DNA of 64,000 nt from Discostella pseudostelligera. Taxonomy: Eukaryota > Bacillariophyta > Thalassiosirophyceae > Thalassiosirales > Thalassiosiraceae. The position numbers and the translations under genes are program-made. The first letter of the stretch is position 1. Every line of letters starts with the position of its first letter. The notes beneath the pieces are model-generated. The model was not told the DNA's origin. It did not search any database and saw only the letters and a list, made by a program, of their open reading frames with translations. Below, one piece after another: positions 10,232-19,851 of the stretch. The stretch covers positions 1-64,000 of the forward strand of contig JALLBK010000032.1 in NCBI GenBank assembly GCA_036940085.1, given 5' to 3'.

Positions 10232-13200
10232 ATGATCATCTTCTTCCCGAGCTACTCCTATGAGAACGAGGAAAACAACCCCCCAGCACCAACAACACCA
10301 AATCCGCAGGCCCATCGCAACGTCAACAAGAATACGGCGCAGAAAAAGGGGAAGGCCAATGTCCTCGAAATGAGCCGTCGGTTCCCCCATGTCAACAGTC
10401 CCAGGGCTGCTCATAATCACAATGGCGTGCTGAAAATGCCAAGTCATCAGGCGGGCCAAAGACAGAGTAAAACTATTAGTCATAGAGATCATGCTGGTGT
10501 CGCCAGTAATAATTCATCCCACATCGACGTACTTCCGGAGCAGGGATGGTGTAGCAATGGCAATGGTGTTTTCATCCAAGATCTATCGAACGGGCACAGC
10601 CATAGAGGACACAATTCATCATCGCTGCCTCTACTTCGCGCTGATAGCATCAGTGCTGACAGTAGCTACAGTTGCACATCCCCTGACCGCGAAGGTCTAA
10701 AACGTCGTTCCATCTCCAAGAGTTCATCTTATGATGAAAATTCTCTAGAAAGAAACAATTGCCATCGTAAGCTTCGATCTCCATCTCACTCACCCCGTCA
10801 CATCAAAAACACTACACTCGTGAAACGTCGAATGGTAATTTTTTCATTTGCCGTAGGGTTAGCGCTGATTGGATACTTTGTGGAAATTCGTGAAATGATG
10901 CATGTATCGCTTGGTGGCACCGTCAAAAACAGAGATTGGATAATGAACCTACCCCGATCACTCCCGGCAACCTTCTTTGGTGGAGAACAGGTTGGGGACT
11001 TTAATGCAGCATCAGAGCAATTCGATCTTGGGCCGCCGATGCCTCTTCGTCAGCACAACATTATCTCCATGTCTGAGGAGTGGAAGCGAGTGCATTATTT
11101 GTCGAAGACTCGTGCAGAACAACGTAGGATGAAAACGACGCCTCCATCAACTTACCCAACCATACCAGTTGTAGCCGATGATGCAACGGAAGCTGAGAAT
11201 ATTAATTTCAACACCGGTTCGAAGTTGCCTCCTCGTCTGACATTAAACCTACCCGCCCATCGCGAGTTGCAAGACAATAACATAAGCTTTCACAGATCTC
11301 TGAACGATGTCAACAATGAGAACGGCACAATCTCGGCAACCTCTGATGAAAGCTCGAATCTGCGTCGCCGATTGAGTGATACATCCCAAATCTGCGGCCC
11401 AAATGCACGCGAGGCCTCACAACTCAATCCAAACTCGTACCCGGCCGCGGCATATATCACTTCAAAATCACGTATTGTCATCACAGGCGCGCTAACCCAA
11501 GTGGGTATGGAACTCATCCTGCAATTATACGAAGATTGCGGTGTCAACTTCATTGTGGGAATTGATGCATTGTATCCTAACACGCGTCATGAACGCGTGG
11601 AAATGATTGAATCAAGGTACGAGTACATCCAACGTCGCGTGCCTGGCTTTCAGCGATTGATGGTGCCCAACTTTGGATTGCACCCCCATCCCAAGATTGG
11701 CGAGGAGCTACATTTCGAAAAAATGGATCACAGCTTCGATTTGGTAAGTAGACTGGCACCTACGCACATTGTACATCTGGCTGGAATGGAAGAGGGATAT
11801 GGCGAGTATCCAGATTATGGCGACACAGCTGGCGCTTCGCCATTCGTCGAAGGTGGCAAATCGAGTATGATGAGACGGTTCGATTCATTGCTATCAATGG
11901 AGCAGATTTTTAGCAGCATTGCCAAGGTTCAAGGGAACAAGCCCACCGTGGTGTATGTAAGTTCGAATGAAGCAGGTGACCAATCTGGCGTCTCATTACA
12001 ACTTGGTAACGGCCCTGCACGCCTACATCAGGCATCGGTATATGGGACATCTAGTCTAGTGAAAGAAGTCCTTGCATCGTACTATTATCATCATCATGGC
12101 GTTGATTCGGTGGGACTTCGCATTCCAACGGTATTTGGACCCTTCTCACGGCCAGGTTCGCTCATGTATGATTTGACTCAACGTACCATTCGCAATGCCG
12201 CTGGGAAGGACGTTGATGGCATCCCGACGTTTCATCTTGAACGAGACAGATATGATCTGTCGTCCATCGCATCGAGGCGTGACGGCGCCAAATCCGGAGT
12301 GAATGAGCAATTGATCTTTGTGTTCGATGCCGCATCGGCAATAGTTTCGGCGATGCAGTTTCAGAAACATAGCATTAGTCCTATTATGGATCCTACTGGG
12401 CCGACTCTGTTGAGAATTGGATCAAAGTTGACCTCCAGTATGAAAGAGATAAAGGAAAGGTTAGAGGGACATCTCCCTCCTCGCAGTCAATTGGTCGATG
12501 CTTGGCCTATTACGTCACCTTCCAATGCAGTGTCGGTTGTTGACAGCTCTGCTCTTTCCATATACGACAGCGAGCGAGCTCGTAATCTCTTTGGGTGGAC
12601 ACCGAAGACTGGATTGCATAAAGGGATTAAGACGATGCTAGCGTGGCACATTTTGAAAATGTATCCATATGGCATACCGTCGACTGTGCCATCGTATTCG
12701 TCGTTTGTCAACATTCTCGAAGATAGCCTGACCTCCTTGTCCTACCATAGTCTACCCTGTGCCTCCGGCTGCCGATGGAAAGGCGGCATGTGTTCGTCAT
12801 CACCATGGGATTCGGTGATTGAGAATACGAAAGAGGTCACCCGATCCTGTGCGTTCGTATTGTACACGGTTGATCTGCGGCCCGAGTTAGCAAACATGGA
12901 GAAGCAATCCACACCATCTCAACGACGGGGATGGGAAAGTTATTGGTGCAAGATTGCTTTCGTATCATCTTCTAGTAAATTGGCGCGTAATATATACGCA
13001 GAAGAATTGGGGGCAAAGACTCCCATGAATCAATGGAATGGTTCGCGCAAGGCTGGACATTGGATTGTTATTGCCGTTCCGGGTACTCAGTATTCCATGC
13101 CTGAGTTCGAGCGATCTTTGGCAAAACTTGCTCCTAACAAGTTGTTCAATGATCGAGTAGAGAAGGCAATGTATGTTAATCATCTTCGTGTCATTGTTAC

Positions 13201-13900
13201 AACTGACCAGGCGATGGGAGTAGTGCAACATTTGGAAATGGCAGCGAGGAAGAAGACGGAGAAGAAAACAATCGTCGATAAGAAAACGAAGGAAAATGTG
13301 GACATCTACCTCCCACCTCAACCGCAGCGACACTCTGTCTTCTTCACTACTAAGTACAACTACAAGGAAGGCTTCGACACCAGTAACGCTAAGAATCTCG
13401 GGAGATTTGTCATGTCGAATGCTGGCATTGCCGAGACGAGAGACATTCGTACCCAGATACAATTTTACGAAGAGTCAGGTCACTTGACTCGAACGAATCA
13501 ACAACGTTCACCCAATTACCAAGATTTCTACCAAGACAACTTCTTCCCGTTTGATTTCATCCGCTCCACATGGTTGGTGCATGAGCTGAAATCAGAAGCA
13601 GGTCGCAACCTTCGCTGTGAAATGTACGAAGAACATGCCTTGTGGGGTAACCGCGAGATGGAAGACTTAAGTATGGCGTTCGTTTTGGCTAAGCGCAAAG
13701 TCAAGATGCAACTTGGAAAGCTTGCAGATAATCAATACGCGGGTCCTGAAGAATGGTACCCAATACTCGTTCCAAAGGAGGATCCGGATGCTGAGGGACC
13801 AGCGTATTTAGATTACCTCGAAGCCTCCCAAAAGGTAGCGACGGATAGCAAAGGACATGAGTACTACATCACATTCTTGCCACAAAAAGGGAAGGCATAG
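10232..13900 (+). CDS. large membrane protein with an SDR/epimerase-like domain
   Basis: 1222 aa in one exon. Residues 1-195 are low-complexity, polar and basic. One membrane span lies at about 202-220 (MVIFSFAVGLALIGYFVEI), so it is probably a type II Golgi or ER protein. From about residue 411 there is an extended-SDR fold related to UDP-glucuronate/UDP-galactose 4-epimerases: RIVITGALTQVG, THIVHLAGMEEG, VYVSSNEAG, VYGTSSLVKEV and LRIPTVFGPFSRPGS. Two features depart from an active epimerase. The nucleotide-binding loop reads TGALTQVG instead of TGxxGFVG, and the catalytic Y-x-x-x-K is YGTSS (Tyr604, Ser608), so the Lys is replaced. The last 300 residues (YWCKIAFVSSSSKLAR to the end) form a further domain with charged and aromatic blocks that I do not recognise. 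It may be a scaffold or an altered sugar-nucleotide enzyme. A second in-frame Met (MSRRFPHVN, 10370) is an alternative start. Confidence 0.75.
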   Translation: MIIFFPSYSYENEENNPPAPTTPNPQAHRNVNKNTAQKKGKANVLEMSRRFPHVNSPRAAHNHNGVLKMPSHQAGQRQSKTISHRDHAGVASNNSSHIDVLPEQGWCSNGNGVFIQDLSNGHSHRGHNSSSLPLLRADSISADSSYSCTSPDREGLKRRSISKSSSYDENSLERNNCHRKLRSPSHSPRHIKNTTLVKRRMVIFSFAVGLALIGYFVEIREMMHVSLGGTVKNRDWIMNLPRSLPATFFGGEQVGDFNAASEQFDLGPPMPLRQHNIISMSEEWKRVHYLSKTRAEQRRMKTTPPSTYPTIPVVADDATEAENINFNTGSKLPPRLTLNLPAHRELQDNNISFHRSLNDVNNENGTISATSDESSNLRRRLSDTSQICGPNAREASQLNPNSYPAAAYITSKSRIVITGALTQVGMELILQLYEDCGVNFIVGIDALYPNTRHERVEMIESRYEYIQRRVPGFQRLMVPNFGLHPHPKIGEELHFEKMDHSFDLVSRLAPTHIVHLAGMEEGYGEYPDYGDTAGASPFVEGGKSSMMRRFDSLLSMEQIFSSIAKVQGNKPTVVYVSSNEAGDQSGVSLQLGNGPARLHQASVYGTSSLVKEVLASYYYHHHGVDSVGLRIPTVFGPFSRPGSLMYDLTQRTIRNAAGKDVDGIPTFHLERDRYDLSSIASRRDGAKSGVNEQLIFVFDAASAIVSAMQFQKHSISPIMDPTGPTLLRIGSKLTSSMKEIKERLEGHLPPRSQLVDAWPITSPSNAVSVVDSSALSIYDSERARNLFGWTPKTGLHKGIKTMLAWHILKMYPYGIPSTVPSYSSFVNILEDSLTSLSYHSLPCASGCRWKGGMCSSSPWDSVIENTKEVTRSCAFVLYTVDLRPELANMEKQSTPSQRRGWESYWCKIAFVSSSSKLARNIYAEELGAKTPMNQWNGSRKAGHWIVIAVPGTQYSMPEFERSLAKLAPNKLFNDRVEKAMYVNHLRVIVTTDQAMGVVQHLEMAARKKTEKKTIVDKKTKENVDIYLPPQPQRHSVFFTTKYNYKEGFDTSNAKNLGRFVMSNAGIAETRDIRTQIQFYEESGHLTRTNQQRSPNYQDFYQDNFFPFDFIRSTWLVHELKSEAGRNLRCEMYEEHALWGNREMEDLSMAFVLAKRKVKMQLGKLADNQYAGPEEWYPILVPKEDPDAEGPAYLDYLEASQKVATDSKGHEYYITFLPQKGKA

Positions 13901-14067
13901 CATTCGTCGCGCAAATAGAGTATGTAATTAATCAGTATGACTAAGTAGAAATATATGTCTCATCCATTTACCACCAGCGTACCATTCAAACCAAATCATG
14001 CTAGAGTATTAAGGTGGGCGTTTGTCTCGTGGCAAACAAACGAACAACATCCAACATGCCGGTCTAC

Positions 14068-14107
14068 TTCACTAGTAGAGACGTGGCATTCACTAGTAGA
14101 GACGTGG
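14068..14107. repeat. 19-nt direct repeat, two copies, 21-nt period
   Basis: TTCACTAGTAGAGACGTGG occurs at 14068-14086 and again at 14089-14107. No function is known. Confidence 0.8.
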
Positions 14108-14522
14108 TATCTACCTACACCAATCTCATCAAACTATCAGCCCCAAATAGAAGATATCTCTGGAGCGAATGGAGTGAAGCTGTGAACTTAGAGATGGAGA
14201 ATTGTTGCAACCCGTCAAACAACATAACAACAGATCACAACACAACTCACACACGACAAAAACGAACGATTCGCGCCCACCAGGCGCCCGCGGTGCCCCA
14301 AATGATGAGCGGCGGCCATGAAAACACACCCACAGATAGATCATCGCCCCTGCTACCTTTGGTGACTGATTGCTTTGCTTTCGCTGGCCGGTTCTGCGTC
14401 GGCGCTCCTTCTACTCTTCGCCTCCGACCTCCGGCCTCGGCGGTCAAAATCATCATCAGCATTTCCCCTTCCACGTGATACGGCCAATAATTTAGCTTCG
14501 CCACATTTTTCGCTGATTTGTC

Positions 14523-14533
14523 TTCCCGCCAAA
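14523..14533. promoter_or_regulatory. E2F-like site upstream of MCM5
   Basis: TTCCCGCCAAA matches the E2F core TTSSCGC followed by AAA. Its place upstream of a replication licensing gene supports a cell-cycle role. Binding is inferred only. Confidence 0.5.
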
Positions 14534-14697
14534 TATTTCCATCAAGCAATGCGGACATGCCATATAATTTTTTTTTGGAAAAAATTGACCATGACACATG
14601 CCGCTCCACTATCACTATCGACCTAGATTGCCTCCACCAGCGCCTCCACCTCAACATAGCACATTATCGCAACCGTAAACAATACTACTCGGGAGCC

Positions 14698-17600
14698 ATG
14701 GACTTTGACGCAGACCGGATTTATTACTCGCATCAAAATCTGCAGCAGCAGCAACAGCAGAATCAGCCAGGAGACGATGGCGCCGCCGCCGCCGCCCCCG
14801 GCGCGGGTCGATTGGAAGATGAAGAAGATCGCGCCGTGGACAGCCAAGCCTTGCGTCGTCATTACCGAGAGTTTTTGAGTAAGTTTTACCGCCATACTTT
14901 GATGTTGGTACTGGGTGTGTGTGCAATTCGTCTGACATTCAATTATTATTATTACTCGTTCGCGCCACACAGGAAACTATCGCCAAGGAGCCAATCGATA
15001 CATCTACCGCGATCGTTTGCTCCGAATGCATCGTCGTCATCAATCGACAACTGATACCAGTGCCCCCGTAGACGACGCAGAAGCCGAAGCAGGTGGTGGC
15101 GGCGGAGGTGGTGTAGGCATGGGTGGCGATTGGAACCCCAATCAATGTTACATCTACATCGATCTTGCCCATGTGGGGGAATATGATGCGGCATTGTTGG
15201 GACAATTGTTAAATCGTCCCGCGGAGTCACTTCCCGTGATGGAGGTTGCCGCGGCGGATGCTTTGAGGACCTTGTTGTATGTCAGCCATAATACTGGTGG
15301 GGCGGGCAATGATAATATGAATGCTGGAGGGGGAGGCGAGACTGAAGAAGGTGCAGATGGGGAAGCCGATGCAACCGCAACCGGAGGAGGGAGCAATGCC
15401 AACAATCTTACCCCCCAGCAACTGTTTGGAGGATCTTCCATCCAAATTCTACTCCGTGGAAATCTCACTCCCACCCCTCTCCGCTCCATTCAATCACATC
15501 ACATGAACTCATTGTTGAAATGTCCAGGTATCATCGTGTCCTGTGCGCGGGTGAGGCCACGTGCCATGGCATTGAGAATTCGATGTGCAAAATGTCTAGA
15601 TACACGCACCGTCTATGGCAATTCGACAGTGAGCGGTACAACCTCCGCAAATGGTGGCACAACGGGATTAGGGGCAAGCTCACCATTTTCTGGATTTTCA
15701 TTGCCCCAACGATGTCTGGGCCCGGATCCGCAACAGTGCGGTCCGACTCCCTACGCTGTCATCCCCGACGAGTGTCTATTTATTGATCAGCAAACCTTAA
15801 AGCTGCAGGAGGCTCCGGAGATGGTACCCACGGGAGAAATGCCACGCAGTGTTCTGGTAGCAGTGGAACGAGGATTGGTCGATAAGGCACCACCGGGAAC
15901 GCGGGTGACAGTCCTTGCCATTGCAAGCTTGTTCAACAGCGGTGGAGGTGATCAAGGATCTGGCGGAGCAGGTTCGAAGCGTTCCAATGACGGGAAGGGA
16001 GTGCGTACCACCTACCTCCGCGTCGTGGGTATGGAGCGCGAATCCTCCACCGCCGATAGTGCACGGTTCTCACCCGCGGAAGAAGAGGCATTTCGTCAAT
16101 TGTCGCGTAGGCCGGATGTGTACGATATTCTCTATCGGAGCCTTGCACCGTCCATATCTGGATCCTACACCGTCGACATTAAAAAGGCAATATTGTGTCT
16201 CCTATTTGGTGGATCGCGGAAGCGCTTACCGGACGGCATGAAACTGCGTGGTGACATTAATGTGCTTTTGCTTGGTGATCCGTCGACTGCCAAGAGTCAG
16301 TTTCTTAAGTTCGCCACAAGAGTGGCGCCAGTGGGTGTTTACACAAGTGGTAAGGGGAGTAGTGCGGCAGGTTTGACCGCAAGCGTTGTTCGGGATGCAC
16401 GAGGAGAGTTTTACTTGGAGGGAGGGGCGATGGTTTTGGCGGATGGTGGGATCGTAGCTATTGACGAGTTCGACAAGTGAGTTACCAATTACTGATTGCG
16501 AAATCATCACACGCTCCTTGTGACTTTTCCATCGATCTCAATTTGACTTTCCAACCTTCCCACACACAATGTACGAAGAATGCGTCCAGCTGACCGAGTA
16601 GCCATTCACGAAGCCATGGAACAACAAACAATATCTATTGCCAAGGCTGGCATTACCACGGTACTCAACAGCCGAAGTTCTGTGCTAGCGGCTGCAAATC
16701 CCGTATTTGGACGATACGATGACCTGAAATCAGCAAGCGACAATATTGACCTGATGAGCACGATTTTGAGTCGATTTGACCTAATCTTTCTTGTCAGGGA
16801 TATTAGAGATGAAGTGAGAGATCGGATGATATGTAGACATGTGATGGGAGTGCATATTGGTAACTCAGGCGGACGAGGTGGTGGTGGAGACGGAAGTTCG
16901 GGTGCTGGGTTGGGAGCGTTTGGTAGCATAAGCGATGGAAATGGCGAGACAGAATTGATGGCCGCGGGAATGTTGGGTGACGATAATTTGCAACAGGCAG
17001 CGTGAGTATTGTTGCGTCTTGATTGCTGTGCTATCTGTGCTGTTGAAAGGAAATTAATCTCTCGGCGGCATCAATCAAATCCCACAGCAAGTCATCTACG
17101 GGTGGAGGGAGCAACACTCCTGCAGCAATCGCCGAGAATGCCATGCGAGTTGCCACTAGCGGGTCGGGAGAGCTGGACGTTCCCACAATGAAGAAATACA
17201 TTCAATACTGCAAGGCCAAGTGCGCTCCGAGACTCAGCGAGGAAGCTGGAGACATTTTGGCAAGTTCATATGTCAAGATAAGAGACGATGTTCGCAAACG
17301 AGTGATGGAGGTGAGTCAAGCTGTGAATTGTTCTTATTCGTTTATTACACCTATTGCATGATTTCATGCTTGTTGACGTTTCTTCAGGGTGGAGGTCAAT
17401 CGCAAGCAACTATCCCCATTACCGTCCGACAGCTGGAGGCATTAGTCCGCGTCTCTGAGAGCCTTGCCAAAATGCGCCTCGACTCACGAGTTCAAAGTGA
17501 AGATATTGCAGAAGCACTACGCCTCTTCAAAGTTTCAACCATGACAGCGAATCAGGTAGATTCATCCGGTGCAAATGTTGCTTCAAATCGTGGAGCACAA

Positions 17601-17843
17601 CCTGGTTCTGCCAAAGGGCTCATGTCAGCAGCGATGCCCACTCAAGATGAGCTCATGCGTGCGGAAACATTCTTACGTTCACGTTTGACAATAGGTGCAG
17701 TGTTAAATAAGCAGCGGGTAGTAGAGGAGGCAGCAGCTCAGGGTTATAATGCCATGGTCATCGCCAGAGCATTGTCTATCATGGTTTCGAGGGGCGAGGT
17801 ACAGGAGAGGAATCAAAGTCGCATGGTTAAAAGAGTGAGATAA
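14698..17843 (+). CDS. MCM5: DNA replication licensing factor MCM5
   Basis: Subunit of the MCM2-7 helicase. Exons 14698-14878, 14973-16476, 16579-17001, 17088-17310 and 17388-17843 give 928 aa; all split codons agree. The N-terminal block ends [19 protein letters not shown] zinc finger has CAKC then [10 protein letters not shown]. The AAA+ core has Walker [10 protein letters not shown], the [13 protein letters not shown] loop, Walker [12 protein letters not shown], and the Arg finger in ILSRFDLIF. The winged-helix tail follows. MCM5 is favoured by [20 protein letters not shown] and [13 protein letters not shown]. The usual length is about 730 aa. The excess comes from Gly/Ala/Gln-rich insertions (residues ~18-45, ~100-120, ~150-185, the Gly/Thr-rich segment near 260, and ~720-765), which lie in surface loops of known MCMs. 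Upstream is an E2F-like site. Confidence 0.95.
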
Positions 17844-18383
17844 TTATGATGCCGTGGGAGATGTTGATATCAGAAGCAACAAAATTGGCAATAGCGCCGA
17901 AATCCATTCTAATTTACAGGAGTAATTTCATTAGACGAGCATACAGTAATGATCCATCTATATCAGTGAAGAGAGATATGGTATATGATGCATTGGTGAC
18001 GGCACGATATGCTGCCACGAGCGAATAGAATAGCACCCTCTGTATCCATAGCGAGAGAAATCGCAATCACGCTACATCTTCCACTATTGAAGCTAACAAA
18101 CTAAGCCAAGAATCGCTTTAGAGTGGACGGCGGTCGTCGTATCGTAGTGGCGGAGGCGGAGGCCATGGTGAATACATATTCGTATCTCTAGGAATAGATA
18201 GTTGGCTTGAAGCACCGGTCGACGGACAGGAGAGGCTGAGTCTCCGGTCGACGGACAGGAGAGAAGAAAACAGCTGCGGGCTGCGGCAGTGTGGCAAAAT
18301 TTTGGCGGGAAGAGCACCGATTCAATACCGACGAACGACACAAAGCAACCCACCGCTCCACTTTTGACCTCTCGACCTCGACC
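17844..18383. promoter_or_regulatory. intergenic region upstream of MsrA with E2F-like site and direct repeat
   Basis: 540 bp between MCM5 and MsrA, both on the plus strand. It holds an exact 20-nt repeat (18215-18234 and 18244-18263) and TTTTGGCGGGAAG at 18300-18312, an E2F-like box 72 bp before the MsrA start. A 60-codon ORF at 17846-18028 has no support. Confidence 0.45.
18215..18263. repeat. 20-nt exact direct repeat, 29-nt period
   Basis: CCGGTCGACGGACAGGAGAG is found at 18215-18234 and 18244-18263, in the MsrA upstream region. Confidence 0.85.
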
Positions 18384-19118
18384 ATGAAGATGTCCGCCAC
18401 CCCGACTCGGGCGCTACTTGGTCTCTCCGTTGCCGCCGTCGTCTATTCGTTCGCAGCAACCTGCTCTGCATTCTCCCCCATCTCTCACTGGAGATCCGGA
18501 GCGATGGCACCTCCTCAATTTGCCTCCGCCAGCAGCGGCAACGGCAACAATATCTGTCCCGAAATTCCGACGACGCCCAGCACTCCTACCAACGAGATTG
18601 CGGTGCTAGCATCTGGATGATTTTGGCACCCTCAGCGCGATTTTAGCAGCATGAGGGGAGTCGTCAACTGTGTGGTAGGGTAAGCAATTACTTTATTTCA
18701 TACCCGTTACATTATTTCTAGTTCTCAGTTCTCAGCCCATATTTTTCATCGCTTGTATTGGCATTGCAGTTACACGGGAGGCAAGCAGAAAAATCCAACG
18801 TATCAAAACATAATGGACGCGACTGAGGCTTTCATGGTGGAGTTTGATCCGTCAATAATTTCCTACGAAGAAATTCTGGATGAGTGGGCACATCAGCACC
18901 AGCCTTACTATCCATCGAAATGTCAATACCGATCTGCGATATTTTATTGTAACGATGGACAACTTGCTGCCGCCCAAAAGAAAATCAAAGAGCTCGGAAA
19001 AGGAGGATCGAGAAAGCTGTATGTTGACTTGGAGCCAGTGACGAACTTTTACATGGCGGAGGAATATCATCAAGATTTCCTTGAGAAACAGATGAGTGCC
19101 CGTGCTCCCCGATTTTAA
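18384..19118 (+). CDS. MSRA: selenocysteine-containing peptide methionine sulfoxide reductase A
   Basis: Reduces methionine-S-sulfoxide in proteins. Exons 18384-18679 and 18770-19118 (90-nt intron) give 214 aa if the in-frame TGA at 18618-18620 is read as selenocysteine. That TGA falls exactly where the catalytic Cys of MsrA belongs: the frame reads VLASG-UGA-FWHPQ, against the family's A-x-G-C-F-W. It stays open afterwards through CVVG-YTGGKQKNPTYQ, HQHQPYYPSKCQYRSAIFY and the C-terminus. The standard code would stop here after 78 residues without any catalytic domain. Residues 1-30 are a hydrophobic signal peptide ending CSAFSP, an ASAFAP-like motif, so plastid import is likely. A candidate SECIS lies in the 3' UTR at 19210-19257. 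MsrA selenoproteins are known from green algae and, as I recall, from diatoms, so recoding is credible. Confidence 0.9.
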
Positions 19119-19851
19119 TGGCTTCCCTGCGTATCAGGCAATGTGTTCGATCGACATTTCGCCTCCATCGGTGTTCGTTTATTCATCAGTTTGATTTGGC
19201 TCTGTGAGAATGACGGCTTCGTCTTGAATGTGCAACATAATTCAGGATGGAACCTGAGAACTGTTTGTGCAGCGTCAGCCCTACAATATCTCCACAAATT
19301 CAGAGTATTGCATGCTGGGGAATTACGAGATCGTGCTTTAGTTTATGATTTACGTTGCGTAAGGATCCAATTTCTTGGGAATCACCACTCTTTTACTCCA
19401 TCGCACCACGACATTGCATCGCGATCACTGGCGACCAATAGTTCTGCTCTACGTGGTTGTAGCTTGTCCTCGAATACAACCACTTCTCACTGGGCTAGTT
19501 TGATTAAGATCAATACGGCATAGGAACAACATGATCGCCATACTCCCGACAGTTGCCATGCTCACTCCGCCTTTCCCTGCCATCAATCAGCATCGTCGTA
19601 TCGAATCCGCTGTTACAACATATTGCAGTGGTTGAGGGGAAAATGTGTTACACGGGTAACACCACTTCCGACACGACCTGCGCCGGACCCGTGAAATCTA
19701 CGTAGGAATTGTTCAATTCGTTTCCATCGAACTTCGATCATGATGATGATGTTGTGGTGGAGTTTGGGCGACGGTGAAACACACCACTGCGCTTTGGAGC
19801 TTTGATCAATTCCTTTGATTTGACTCTCCGACACACCTTTCTATTCTAACG
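19119..19851. other. MsrA 3' region and PH-protein upstream region
   Basis: 733 bp. The first part should be the MsrA 3' UTR with the SECIS candidate. Farther on is a perfect 7-bp inverted repeat with a 4-nt loop (19645-19662, GTGTTAC/GTAACAC). The rest shows no gene and should contain the promoter of the PH-domain gene. Confidence 0.4.
19210..19257 (+). promoter_or_regulatory. candidate SECIS element in the MsrA 3' UTR
   Basis: ATGA at 19210-19213 faces TGA at 19255-19257, forming a possible SECIS quartet. Between them 19214-19225 pairs with 19244-19255 at 10 of 12 positions (including three G-U pairs). An AA dinucleotide at 19227-19228 opens the 18-nt apical loop, about 13 nt after ATGA as in eukaryotic SECIS elements. 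A small TGT-GCA-ACA stem in the loop would make it a type II element. The lower stem below the quartet is weak. It starts 91 nt after the stop codon. This was folded by eye. Confidence 0.55.

Larger units (their letters stand above)
13901..14697. promoter_or_regulatory. MCM5 upstream region with E2F-like and CACGTG boxes
   Basis: 797 bp with no convincing gene. A CACGTG lies at 14472-14477 and TTCCCGCCAAA at 14523-14533. The latter is a close match to the E2F/DP consensus and sits about 165 bp upstream of the MCM5 start; MCM genes are classic E2F targets in animals and plants. A 19-nt unit is repeated at 14068-14086 and 14089-14107. Confidence 0.5.

Noticed and set aside
11214..15985. GGTTCGAA-like B-box strings suggesting tRNA genes
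   Set aside because: Both occurrences lie inside coding exons and no cloverleaf or A box can be drawn.
17846..18028. 60-codon ORF just after the MCM5 stop
   Set aside because: No homology features, immediately in the 3' UTR, and low codon bias support.
19645..19662. 7-bp inverted repeat as a terminator or operator
   Set aside because: Short palindromes are expected by chance and intrinsic terminators are not used by RNA polymerase II.
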